DNA from: Prostheceraeus crozeri
Taxonomy: Eukaryota > Platyhelminthes > Polycladida > Euryleptidae
Direction: 5' to 3'
NCBI GenBank assembly: GCA_907163375.1
Contig: CAJQUW010000932.1
Coordinates: 620,001 to 684,000, forward strand
DNA length: 64,000 nt
Shown here: positions 23,559-33,492 of the stretch, piece after piece
Numbering within the stretch: the first letter of the stretch is position 1
Layout of the letters: every line of letters begins with the position of its first letter
Program-made: the position numbers and the translations under genes
Notes under the pieces: generated by a model
Seen by the model: only the letters and a program-made list of their open reading frames with translations
The model's database searches: none
What the model was told of the DNA's origin: nothing

Positions 23559-24384
23559 TTAAGTTTTGTTTAATAAAGTTTTGTTTAATAAAAGTTTGCT
23601 TAAATTTTCGCTTAAAGTTTTTAGCTCTTCTAAAAAAATTTTGTCATTTTCTTCATTAGAAATTTTACCATCAGTAAAAGTTTTACCATCACTAGAAATT
23701 TTGCCATCCTGTTTATTCTTATCATCAACTTTTTCGGACTGTAATTGAAAGGATATTTGATTTACTTCATTAGCTATTTGATCAAATTTTTCAATCTCAT
23801 CTAACGTAATAACATTATCATCACATACTCTTTGAAAGTAGTAATGTAGTTTATCATAGACTTCTTTAATATGTAAATGCTTAGTTTTTAATGATTTTCG
23901 TTTCTTAGTTATTAAAGATTTATCTAACATTGTAACAAGTGAAGTTGCAAAAACACCCGTACCTGTTAAAGCTGTAGCAACTACTGGAATTAATAAAACA
24001 CCTGAAGATATAACAATTGTTAAAGCACCTAAACTTATTGTTAAGAATATGCCAATTCCTTGTGTTACATTCTTAACTTTACTCCATCTCTTTCTTAATT
24101 TTTTATAATGCTCTAATCTTAATAATAATTGAGATTCCTTAACTTTCATATAACGTACTCTATCTTTGTGTTTTTCTTTATTCATTTTTTCAATGTCCAT
24201 TATAATGCTCTAATCTTAATAATAATTGAGATTCCTTAACTTTCATATAACGTACTCTATCTTTGTGTTTTTCTTTATTCATTTTTTCAATGTCCATTAA
24301 AGTAGAACTACGTTCATATGATAACGAAGGATATATTCTTGCGGTTTCTTCCACTTTTGTTTCATCAACTTTTGTTTCTTCCAT
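23559..24384 (-). pseudogene. terminal Polinton membrane-type protein, broken by a tandem duplication
   Basis: The protein starts MEETKVDETK (ATG 24384) and continues into a charged helix. Two adjacent hydrophobic segments follow (IGIFLTISLGALTIVISSGV and LIPVVATALTGTGVFATSLV). A segment with DDNVITLDEIEKF then resembles the D-G-x-I-S-xx-E block of a protein found at the end of many Polintons, and a repetitive GKISSDGKTFTDGK tail follows. A 97-bp tandem duplication (24104-24297) shifts the frame. It is probably membrane-associated; the function is unknown. The 5' end of this gene also appears at the left end of A2. Confidence 0.55.
24104..24297. repeat. 97-bp direct tandem duplication
   Basis: 24104-24200 and 24201-24297 are essentially identical. 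The duplication lies inside the terminal gene, repeats the MDIEKMNKEKHKDRV codons and destroys the frame because 97 is not a multiple of three. Near identity suggests a recent event. Confidence 0.92.
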
Positions 24385-24392
24385 TTTTAAAG

Positions 24393-24887
24393 AAATATTT
24401 TTAGTCACATGATATATTTTAAAAACCTGAAAGATGGATAAAATTCATGAATTTGAAATTCTCAACTTTTATGATTTTCAGTGTCCTGGAACGGTCATGA
24501 TTTGAGCAATGAAAAATGTCATAATCACAAATTTGAGATTCTTAACTTTTATGATTTTCGGTGTCCTGGAACGGTCATGATTTTAAGGGTGAAAATTGTA
24601 ATTCTCAAATTTGAGATTTTGAAAAATTTGAAAATTGGGTATTTTTAAAAACGCCCAAATTTATGAATTTAGGTCTTCATAACCTGAAAAATGACCAAAA
24701 TTCATGAATTTAGACCATTTAAAAAGTACCATTTTTTGAAAAATCGGTATCTTTAAAAACGACTAAATTCATGAATTTAGGTCTTAAAAACCTGAAAAAG
24801 GGTCTAAATTCATGAATTTATGTCGTTTTTAAAGATGCTATTTTTTTGAATTTTATGGTGTCCTGGAACGGTCTTTTGCTCATTACT
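24393..24887 (-). repeat. Polinton A1 right terminal inverted repeat
   Basis: Reverse complement of the left end, finishing in GCTCATTACT. It contains the ggtgtcctggaacggtc motif three times (near 24480, 24560 and 24857) and several aattcatgaattt palindromes. It is about 90 bp shorter than the left arm because one internal unit is missing. Confidence 0.9.
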
Positions 24888-24893
24888 AATTTC
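24888..24893. repeat. 6-bp target-site duplication, right (AATTTC)
   Basis: Matches 8186-8191. Joining the two flanks restores the sequence seen in the empty paralogue at ~7600: gggaatttcatga followed by ccgcattataatgg. Confidence 0.92.
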
Positions 24894-25105
24894 ATGATCC
24901 GCATTATAATGGAAGTCTTGTTGAAAAAGTCGCGATATTATTCGTGATTTCTTGGCTGAAATTTCATTTTCTTAATTCAGTTTTCAGCGGCATGATTTTA
25001 TAATTCACTAAATTCAGGTTTCAAACTAAAAGATGAATAGTGATGTGGACCCATTTGCATTTTTCAAAGCTAAATGAAGTCATTGTCTTTGATTATGTGA
25101 TTTTG
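24894..25105. repeat. continuation of the interspersed repeat hosting A1
   Basis: Continues, on the far side of Polinton A1, the repeat copy that ends at 8185. It matches 7600-7840 closely. It is interrupted again by Gypsy-1 after the 25106-25110 CTCTG. Confidence 0.8.
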
Positions 25106-25110
25106 CTCTG
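25106..25110. repeat. 5-bp target-site duplication, left (CTCTG)
   Basis: CTCTG before the left LTR start recurs at 33488-33492 after the right LTR. Joining the flanks gives gattttgctctgtcagtggc, matching the paralogous repeat at ~7834 (gatttccctctgccattgcc). Confidence 0.85.
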
Positions 25111-26341
25111 TGTGGAAATGCTCTTTTGTATTATCCCAGTAAACATGTGACGTCAGCGGGATGTCATGACGACGTCATTCCAGGATGGCCCACGTACGTC
25201 TTATTTGACAGTAAAAAAGACGTCACAGCGGAAGCATCACAGGACGTCAGTATGACATCCCGCCGGGACATCCCACGTACGTCACAGCGGAACTCTCACA
25301 GGACGTCAGTCTGACATCCCGCCGGGACATCCAACGTACGTCTTCAAAGTGCTCCTACGAGACGTCCTAATGAGTCACTTGACATCGTGACAGACATCCC
25401 ATTGCCGTACTTAAAACTAGTTTCAATCATTTACCCAATTATGAAGATAACGAAAACATAGGAATCATCTGTCGATAATTATATTTTCGCAAATTATCTA
25501 AGTATTTCTGTTTGCATACACGTTCCACTTGAGACAAAAGCAGACGCTGATAAATCACGGATCCTTCTTCGGTATTCCATTGACCTTTTGTAAGCACGAC
25601 GTACCTGAAGTAAGAAACAGCAAAATTTTAATTAGATCACAAAAATTACATACACATACAACACATACATATACAATGTTCAAAAGAGAAATCACTATAT
25701 TAGAATATCAATATCTGATATGATGAAATTGCTCATTAGAGGTATCGAAATGCATGCCTATCGAATTTGAGTCACCGTAGAGAAGATGCTTCGACATGTA
25801 GGCATGTAGGGCCTACATTGAATATGAACAATATATAATTCTGTAGTTCGTAAAATATAAAATTTCTTTCATTGACATGAGGCACAACTAATCCAAAAAA
25901 AAGTTTCTTCAGGCTTGTTGCCTAAAATGTAAAGGATATCGAAGCTAAATTATAAATTGAAGACATAATTAGAAACTAAAATTAGACTAAAATTTTTTTA
26001 AAAAAAATCTCATACATTTTAAAATTCACATTGTCATTATATTTTGAATGCTTGCAATACTCTGCATCTGCACAGATTTGATATATTTTTGATTTTTGAC
26101 CATCTTCGGATATTTATCGCCTGTAAAATTAGATCATGAATTTTAACATAATTTTGAATTAATACTGTACAACCCAATAAAATTTGACATTCATATGATG
26201 AGAGAATTCCTTGTTTAGAGTATTTCCTCTGTTTTCAAGCAAATGCGGGACAAGCGACCATCATCTTCCGGCTATAATTTATTTACACACAATTAATTGC
26301 ACAATCATAATAAAATTAATTTATCATCATAATTATCAATG

Positions 26342-26663
26342 AATAAAAAAGCCACTAGATTTATTTTGATAAAATTCAAAAACTAATTCTTGCACGATGT
26401 CTTTCGCCCACTCTTATTCAAGTGCAAACGTGGACTGAATATAAAATACAAAATCTAAAATCATATACTTCTGCAGTAATATATCTATGAACAATCTTTT
26501 TGTTCATAGATTCATTGCTGTAGAAGCATGATTTCACAAGTGATTTCAGATTTTGTATTTTATGTTCAATCCTGCATGTTTGCACTTGAATAAGAATGGA
26601 CGAAATGCATTGTGCAAGAATTAGTTCTTAATTTTATCAAAATGAATTTAGTGGCTTTATTTA
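26342..26663. repeat. long fold-back hairpin, ~155-bp arms
   Basis: The two halves pair over almost their full length around a centre at ~26502 (atgaacaatctttttgttcat). The outer ends pair gccactagatttattttgat with its complement near 26636-26656. Arms differ at scattered positions and by small indels. This is the form of a fold-back MITE; a transcript would form a long double-stranded RNA. Confidence 0.85.
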
Positions 26664-28479
26664 TAAACTAAGTAAAGGGGAATCATTTTTTAGACATCAT
26701 AATTATCATCAAATAATAAACGTTTTGTTCTATTTACAACATAATGCGAAACATAACGTTTTATTATATTTAAATCGAATATAGGCCTATTTCATGTAGC
26801 CCATAATGTGTTGCTAACCTTACAAATATGCAAATTATAATATTGTCACATTTGCAACCATTTCATAAAAATCCAGGCTAGCAAAAAATACATGGCATCC
26901 GATACATCCATGAGCAAAAGCAAATTATTTATTCATTCATTTTCTCAATAATTGATAACATTCAACAAAATAAGCTTACTTGAATATTATTCAACAAAAC
27001 TTATGTATGTGCATGCATTACGATATTGCAAACTGATATATGTGACGTACAATCGTCCAATTATTCAAATAGTGTATATAGTAGAATCATAATCATCATC
27101 TAGATTTGCTTAATAAGCTTAGATACCTGCACTATTCTTACATTATTACATTGTTACAGTACATTTAAATTATTCACTTACGTAAAAAAATCAATGCACA
27201 ATCACAACATTTTGATCGTCAAAATGGTTGCCTATGCATTGTCATTTATAATCCTATGGTACAAACTTCAGTATTTTGCAGAAAACTTTGAGTATTTTAT
27301 TAATGATCACACAACAGTTCAATAACAGGAAGATGAAAATGTTCGAATACCAGCGTTCCTTTTTAAGCATGGCAAAATGCATGTAAAGCCTCTAATTGTT
27401 GTAAATTATCTTCGGCAGGAGGAATTAATCTGATTCCAATTCGAGATCCAAGAAATTTGAAACAAATTAATTGATATCAGATGATGCCATGTTTTATGGA
27501 CAATTTAAATAATTTTTCTTTTATTTTTGCGATTTCATGAATTAGCTTCAACATTTATAATAATTTCGTGAAAATAAGCTTATAACTAATCCAGTGCGTA
27601 TATAGTTAATTCACTTAAACTTAATAAGAAATGAAAAGAGTAGACATCTCACCTGTAAACTCCGGTAATTGATGATATCAATCATTTTGTTGTACTGCAT
27701 TAGACTATTTTCTTGTCAGAGATCACGAGATGACATTCGAAGCCCTGGTTTTCAGCGACTAATGTAGGAGATAAAGTCAAGTCACTAAATATGAGGTGAA
27801 CCAAATCACAAGATGTTTTGTAAGATGATACAGGCAAAAGCTTAGTCGTCAACTGCTGGTCTGCAACTTGAAAATAGAAATAAATTATCTGTGAATTGAT
27901 TGTGGAGGTCGAATATGGGTGGCGGATTTAAGTTCCTCCAAATGTCCAAAGGAGAGGTGCTCGAGGCGTCGTTTAAGAAAGTTTGGTCGTAGACTTATCA
28001 CTAAAATCGTGTCGCTAGACATGAATCACGTTCGATGCGCAGTGCGAGTAACATGAATGAAATGAAGGACTGCTTGCACGTTTCCTCTCGCTGTCATGTG
28101 ATTATCGATAGTGACGCGTTGATTGAAGGTCATTCGCCCAGGCGGTAGTAGGGAAATAATCTGTGCGCAGTTCTCCTCTATTCAGAAATGAAATACGAGG
28201 GCTGCACTTAATGACGTGACCGCCAACGCTGGGATGCTTGTAAATCATCGAAAGACAGACTCATTCCATGCATCGAGTACGGGCACGAATGAATCCGAAA
28301 AATAGATCCGTTGAATTATGATATTGAACTATTGCAATTGTATTCTATTCCAACTGCAATCGCAAAATTGGGATTCATCAAATGCCCTGCGATAAACATG
28401 AATCCTATTAATAAGAAATGCATTGGTAGAAATTAGTGATGAATTTTTACATTATGTTATTTTCGAAGATACATCGATT

Positions 28480-28890
28480 TTAGATAAAAAACAAAGCAGA
28501 AAACAGATTGATGGGAGAATAAGAAATAGAAGAAGAAAAAGAAGAGCTGATAAGGAAACAGAAGAATAAAAGGAAGATAAATGAGAGAAATGAGGAGACA
28601 GAGTAGAGGAGGAAGAATGAGAAATCAAGAGAAAGGAGAGGAGGAAAAAGAGAAGTGAGAAGAGACATGGAAGAAGAAGAGAAATGATGAATTGGAACAA
28701 GAGAAGAAAATGAAAAGGTGGGGAGAAATAGAAGAGGAGGAAGAAAAGAATTGAGTTGAGAGATGAATAGAAAATAGAAAATAGGGAGAAAGAGAAGAGG
28801 AAAGAAGAAGAGAAATTAGGCTATGACAGAGAATCATTGTCAGAAGAAAAGCGAGGAGAGAGATAAAGTGAGAGAGCGAGAGTTCGAGAA
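28480..28890 (+). repeat. purine-rich low-complexity tract
   Basis: About 400 bp of almost pure A/G on the plus strand (agaagaagaaa, gaggagg), degenerate with no fixed unit. It produces the Ser/Phe/Leu-rich minus-strand ORFs at 28452-28915, which are compositional artefacts. Confidence 0.85.
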
Positions 28891-28983
28891 TGGAAATTAA
28901 AAAAGATAGTCCCAAAACTTAGTGCAATTAAGTGGAAATCATTCATCATAGCGTAAACGTCATAATTTTGTAACTTATCGTGG

Positions 28984-30453
28984 TTGTGGCTCATTGATCA
29001 TGTTTGTGTACTACGACGAAAACAGTTTTTCGAGGCTAGACAAAACCAGTTCGAGTCTATAGTGGAATTTTCTTGCCGCTTACGACGATTGATCTCAGAA
29101 TGTGACTTTGACCCGAAAACAAGAGAAATTCTTCTTAGAGACATCTTCGTGGTGGGTGTTTCTTCAAGTCAGCTTGGTGAACGTCTCCTCAGTGAAGATG
29201 CCAAAAGTTTGACATTCGAAATTGCGGTGGCACGAGGCGAAGCTTGGGAAAGGGCGCGCCACGACAGGCGTGTTATATCATCTGAACAGCTACCAGCTGA
29301 ACAGAAATCTGTGCGCAAGACGGGATTAACTACTAAACAGCCTTCTCCTGCTGTTAATCGTCGACAGTGTTTCCGTTGTGGATCGTTCAACCATGTTGCT
29401 GATGATCCGAAGTGTCCTGCGAAATCAGCTAAGTGTCATTTGTGTTCAAAAATAGGCCATTTTGGGGCTATGTGTTGCTCTTCTAAGCCAACTACCAGTG
29501 TATCATCTCATCGTTCTAGTGGCCTGCAAAGGCATCCTGTTTCTAACAGGCGTGTGTTTTCTAAATCAGTGAATCTTTTGTCTTCTCATAACGATAATGC
29601 ATGTTCTGATTCTGCAAGTGTTGGCCTACCTAGGCCTACTACTAATGTTGATTGTACAAGAGATCTATCTACCGATGTCGAGTTTGAAAATAATGTTTCG
29701 TACAGGTTGTTTGGCTTTGCAAACAGCCCTGTGAAACAAACCCCGTTTGTTAATAATGTTCTTATGACTGCCGTGCTCGACAGCGGTGCCGAGATCAATG
29801 CTATGCCTCGACAACTTTTGCCTACTGTACCATTGACTGAAACTAATGCCTCCCTCACAAGTTGGGGAAAGGCCCCTGTTGAAGTTCTCGGAAAAGCCAT
29901 GTGTACTGTAACTGCGAACGGCATTACTGTTACTGCAGTTTTTTATTTTGCTGACGTTGACGACTATCCATTGTTTTCATTACCTCTTATGCGAAAACTT
30001 AATCTTGTTTCTGCTCTACTTACTGATGAAACCAGTCAAAATGATCTAGGACCTATTAAGTCTTGTCATAATATTCAAGTCGAATCATTGCTCTTTGATC
30101 CTACTTCTAATGTTCAGTCAAATGCTCGTGATTCTCTTCATGATATTAGGCCTACCGATGCCCGAGTGTTACCTGTTGTTAGTGACTTCGCTGCGAAAGG
30201 ATTGTTTGATGGTATAGGACTTGCTAAGACTAAGCCATGTATAATTGAAGTTGACGAGTCAGTGAAACCGGTTTCTACGCCTCCACGTCGTTTACCTCCA
30301 GCCTTAGTCACTGATGTTGAGAAAAAGCTACAGGAAATGGAAACACAGGGTATCATTCGAAAAGTTACAGAACCAACTCCATGGTGTAGTGCACTAGTGA
30401 TAGCACGTAAGAAAAATAATGACTTGAGGATAGTACAGATATGCGTCCACTGA
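28984..30453 (+). pseudogene. Gypsy-1 gag (C-terminal part) and protease
   Basis: The frame enters gag mid-protein at FFEARQNQFESIVEFSCRL. It continues through two CCHC zinc knuckles (CFRCGSFNHVADDPKC and CHLCSKIGHFGAMC, residues ~132-165) and an aspartic protease VLDSGAEINAM (~264-274). It ends just inside RT after CSALVIARKKNNDLRIV. The 5' third of gag is absent, so the ATG used here is not the ancestral start. A frame change near 30435 separates it from the rest of RT. Confidence 0.85.
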
Positions 30454-31728
30454 ACAAAGCCGTCAAAAGACAAGTTTTTTCAAATACCTACGTTCGAAGA
30501 ATTAACAGCAAAGATTAATAACGCCAAATTCTTCTCGCTTTTGGATTGCACCAGTGCTTTTCATCAAATTCCAGTAGATCGTAATAGTCAGCCTCTTTTG
30601 ACTTTTGCCGGACTATCAGGTCGATACGTGTGGCAACGATTACCCTACGGATTACATAGTGCCCCGGAAATATTTCAAACTACTTTAGTTGAGATTCTGC
30701 AAGACATTCCTAATTGCGTCGTATTTTTTGATGACATTCTTCTAGGTGCAGCAACTGAGAATGAACATAGTTCACTCCTACGGATGGTTATGCAACGGCT
30801 GAATGATTTTGGTATTACACTGAATAAACAAAAATGCGTTTTCTCATCTACAATGATTGATTTTCTTGGATGCCAACTCTGTAGCAATGGCATTAAACCC
30901 TCTCCGGAGAAACTCAAAGCTCTACAGTCTATGCCTCGTCCGACTACTCGAGAACAGCTTAGAAGCTTTCTAGGATTTGCCGGTTTCCTCGGACAAAAAT
31001 TTTGCCGACATTACTCAACGCTCGCTGCTCCTTTGTTTGCTATGTGCTCCTCTGAACAACTGAATTGGACTGAAGACAATATCTCTGCATTTCTACGTTT
31101 GAAACAAGCTCTACTTGACATTTCTATCCTGAATTGGTTCGATACTAGAACTCCTATCGAAATTTTCTGTGATGCCAGTGGATTGGGAATTGGTGCTTGC
31201 CTGATGCAAAATGACAAGCCAGTCTCCTATGTAAGTCGAAAGCTTACTCCCGTGGAACAACGCTACTCGAACATTGAGCGAGAAATGTTAGGTCTAGTCT
31301 ACGCGGTGAACAGATTCAGAAGAATGATAATTGGTGTTCCGACAGCTGTCTATACAGATCATAAGCCTATTATCGCTATGATGCATAAGCATATCGACAC
31401 ATTGCCTTTACGAATTCAGAAGTGGATCATGTGTCTACAATCCCACAACATAGCAGTAAAATACATACAAGGTCGTCAAAACCTTGTAGCTGATGCCCTC
31501 AGCAGAAACCCTATTGGTCAAGTACAAGAACACAATCAGATACCTGATTTTGAAAATGCGGAATTTGCACTTTGTTTTATCCTACGTTCTCTTCCTATTG
31601 ACCTAAAACAGGTAGCTGAAGCAACAACAAATGATACTACTCTTCAGAACGTTATACATGAAATTGATAACTCCTGGTCTACACCTAATTCCAAATCATT
31701 AGGAACTTACTTTTCCATTCGCAAATGA
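30454..31728 (+). pseudogene. Gypsy-1 reverse transcriptase and RNase H
   Basis: After a short second frameshift near 30473 the frame is open to 31728. RT shows LLDCTSAFHQIPV, LPYGLHSAPEIFQ and the catalytic FFDDILLG. RNase H shows IFCDASGLGIGACLMQ, SNIEREMLGLVYAV and YTDHKPI, ending with the VADALSRNP block. The enzyme copies the element RNA to DNA. A further frameshift near 31718 separates it from integrase. Confidence 0.88.
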
Positions 31729-32939
31729 GCTAACTACCAAAGTTTCCGATCCGTTAAACCCAAATACAATTGTAGTGTGCAGAAACGAAAAGATCGTTAT
31801 TCCTACTGCTCTACGTTCCCAGCTACTTATTCAACTTCATGAAGGCCATTCGGGTACCACCAAAATGAAGCAAGTTCTCCGAACTTATGCATACTGGCCG
31901 GGATTCAGTTCAGACGTCGATGACTTCGTACGAAAATGTCCAAGTTGCACCCAATTATCTACAAAAGTTGATCGCCCTCCGCTAACAATAGCAGTTGAGA
32001 AGGAAACAGAGGTGATGTCAAAAGTTGGATTAGATTTAACAGGTCCATCACATCTTCTTCGAGGTCGAATCTTATTTACCTTCATTGACTACTACTCGCG
32101 TTACCCTGAAGCCGTCATTATCGATCATCCTACAAGCTCTGCACTCATATCGAAGCTTGCTACAATTTTCGCAACCTTCGGAATCCCTAAACAAGTGGTT
32201 ACAGACAACGGTACTCCCTTCGTTTCAAATGAATTTTGCTCCTTTTTACAAAGCCAAGGTATCAAGCACATTAAGACCGCTAACTATCATCCCCAGTCGA
32301 ACGGAGTTGTGGAAAGATTCCACGGTTCAATGAAAACTACTTGCAAAAATTTTCTCAGAACATGGACAACGAGTTTCATTACGACACGCGCTAGACAAAG
32401 TACTTTTTGACATGCGATCTGAACCACATTCCATAACAGGTATTTCTCCATACGAGCGAATGTTCAATCGTCCAATGAGAACCAAACTTTCAAACCTTAC
32501 TGATAACAACATCGGTGTACGTGCGCCTACCCGCGATGTAGAATCTGAATACAGAAAAAAGTTTAAACCTCGTACGGTTTCTTATCCGATTGGTACTGCC
32601 GTCTACTTTCGAAAAGGGGAAAAGGATTCTTATGTGAACACAGGAGAAGTAGTGGAGATTGTCGCTCCAAATACTTATAAGATCATGACACCAGATGGCA
32701 ACACTAGGATATACAATCAAGCAAATCTGAAAAGAAGATTTTCGCCAACGGAACCTATAGATGATATGGACGATGCTTACGATCAGAATTATGCTTACGA
32801 TCAAGTTATAGAAACAGCGTCTAGGACTGCATCTTCTCAAGTAGAATTCTCTTCTGAAAGCCAGAGTTCTTCCAATGAACCTAGTTCACGATATCTCTTG
32901 AGAAAAAGGTATGTTGATCCTAAGTTTTACCGACAATAG
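31719..32939 (+). pseudogene. Gypsy-1 integrase, frameshifted
   Basis: The HHCC zinc domain (HEGHSG to CPSCTQL) is followed by the catalytic core: Asp in LDLTGPS, Asp in VVTDNGTPF and Glu in NGVVERFHGS. A frameshift at ~32370 splits the core from the C-terminal part (32412-32939), which carries the GPY-like and basic regions and ends in YLLRKRYVDP. No chromodomain is evident. Confidence 0.85.
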
Positions 32940-33311
32940 CTCTTAAGTATGTTGATCCTACGTTTTATCGATGATAGCTCTTCTATACTGTTTCTTATAG
33001 TCTACCGTTTTTTTTATCGTTTTTCGCATTGTACAGTTAATAAACCTGATCTTATATTCGTGATTATTCATTAGCATTCTATATGCCAGCTTTATCAGCC
33101 GGATCTGCGTGAACTTGATGCTTCCTTATGCTCGTAGATGTTGAACTTTAAATACTACTCTATCTCTGATCTACAGGTACAAACATGTGAATTTATGCGA
33201 AATACTTTAAATATTTGTACACGTACTTCAATACTATGGACTTTACGAACTTGAATACAAGAAGTTGTTTCCTATGTTAATCTTACGACTTTTTCTATAA
33301 AAGGGGGGAAT
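32940..33311 (+). other. Gypsy-1 3' untranslated region and polypurine tract
   Basis: Non-coding sequence between the integrase stop and the 3' LTR. It ends in aaaaggggggaat at ~33299-33311, which directly abuts the LTR TGTGG and is the expected polypurine primer for plus-strand synthesis. A diverged short repeat of the last coding bases (gtatgttgatcctacgtttt at ~32947) suggests a small local duplication. Confidence 0.75.
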
Positions 33312-33487
33312 TGTGGAAATGCTCTTTTGTATTATGACTCTGTGATTTATTGGAAGTGATGAATTAGATACTTGTTTGAATTTATGTCATTCCGAAAATA
33401 TACACATTTTCGCTTTCACCCCATGCATGCTGGTTTTCAATGAAAACTTACTCGGGACAGTAGATGCCAATATTACAAATCATGACA
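33312..33487 (+). repeat. Gypsy-1 3' LTR (176 bp)
   Basis: Starts TGTGGAAATGCTC directly after the polypurine tract and ends CATGACA before the CTCTG duplication. Its first 24 bp equal 25111-25134, the only remnant of the 5' LTR. Confidence 0.85.
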
Positions 33488-33492
33488 CTCTG
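33488..33492. repeat. 5-bp target-site duplication, right (CTCTG)
   Basis: Partner of 25106-25110. The interspersed repeat continues directly after it (tcagtggcaagttgcc). Confidence 0.85.

Larger units (their letters stand above)
8192..24887. mobile_element. complete Polinton/Maverick element A1
   Basis: A 16,696-bp element bounded by AGTAATGAGC...GCTCATTACT ends, with long terminal inverted repeats and a 6-bp AATTTC duplication. It carries the Polinton hallmark set: retroviral-type integrase, family B DNA polymerase, adenovirus-type cysteine protease and packaging ATPase, plus capsid-type genes. Extras are a phospholipase A2-like domain, a PCNA-like clamp and a fibre-like coiled-coil protein. 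Plus-strand genes are protease, clamp and polymerase; the rest are on the minus strand. Many genes carry frameshifts or TGA stops, so this copy is not autonomous now. A second copy (A2) starts at 53235. Polintons are regarded as virus-like transposons; whether this one made particles is inference. Confidence 0.95.
25135..28983. other. non-coding insert or replacement inside Gypsy-1
   Basis: Sequence unrelated to gypsy begins abruptly with CCCAGTAAACATGTGACGTC after 24 bp of LTR. It has subterminal repeats rich in acgtc, acgtacgtc and gacatcccgccgggacatc (25145-25340), a long hairpin (26342-26663) and a purine-rich tract (28480-28890). On the minus strand there is a good donor context (CAG|GTGAGA at ~27650) and an acceptor context (TTACTTCAG at ~25607). 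I find no ORF of interest and cannot locate a matching right end, so this is either a truncated DNA transposon or a rearrangement. Its CCCA start resembles the element at 35509. Confidence 0.45.
25111..33487 (+). mobile_element. Ty3/gypsy retrotransposon Gypsy-1, decayed and rearranged
   Basis: Bounded by TGTGGAAATG at 25111 and ...CATGACA at 33487 with a CTCTG duplication. The plus-strand gag-pro, RT-RNase H and integrase are at 28984-32939, followed by an untranslated region, a polypurine tract (aaaaggggggaat) and a 176-bp 3' LTR. The 5' side is abnormal: only 24 bp of LTR remain at 25111-25134 before unrelated sequence. The N-terminal half of gag and the primer site are missing. The coding region has several frameshifts. 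It is clearly dead. Confidence 0.85.

Noticed and set aside
28452..28915. Ser/Leu/Phe-rich minus-strand ORFs
   Set aside because: Antisense of a purine-rich low-complexity tract; no motif.
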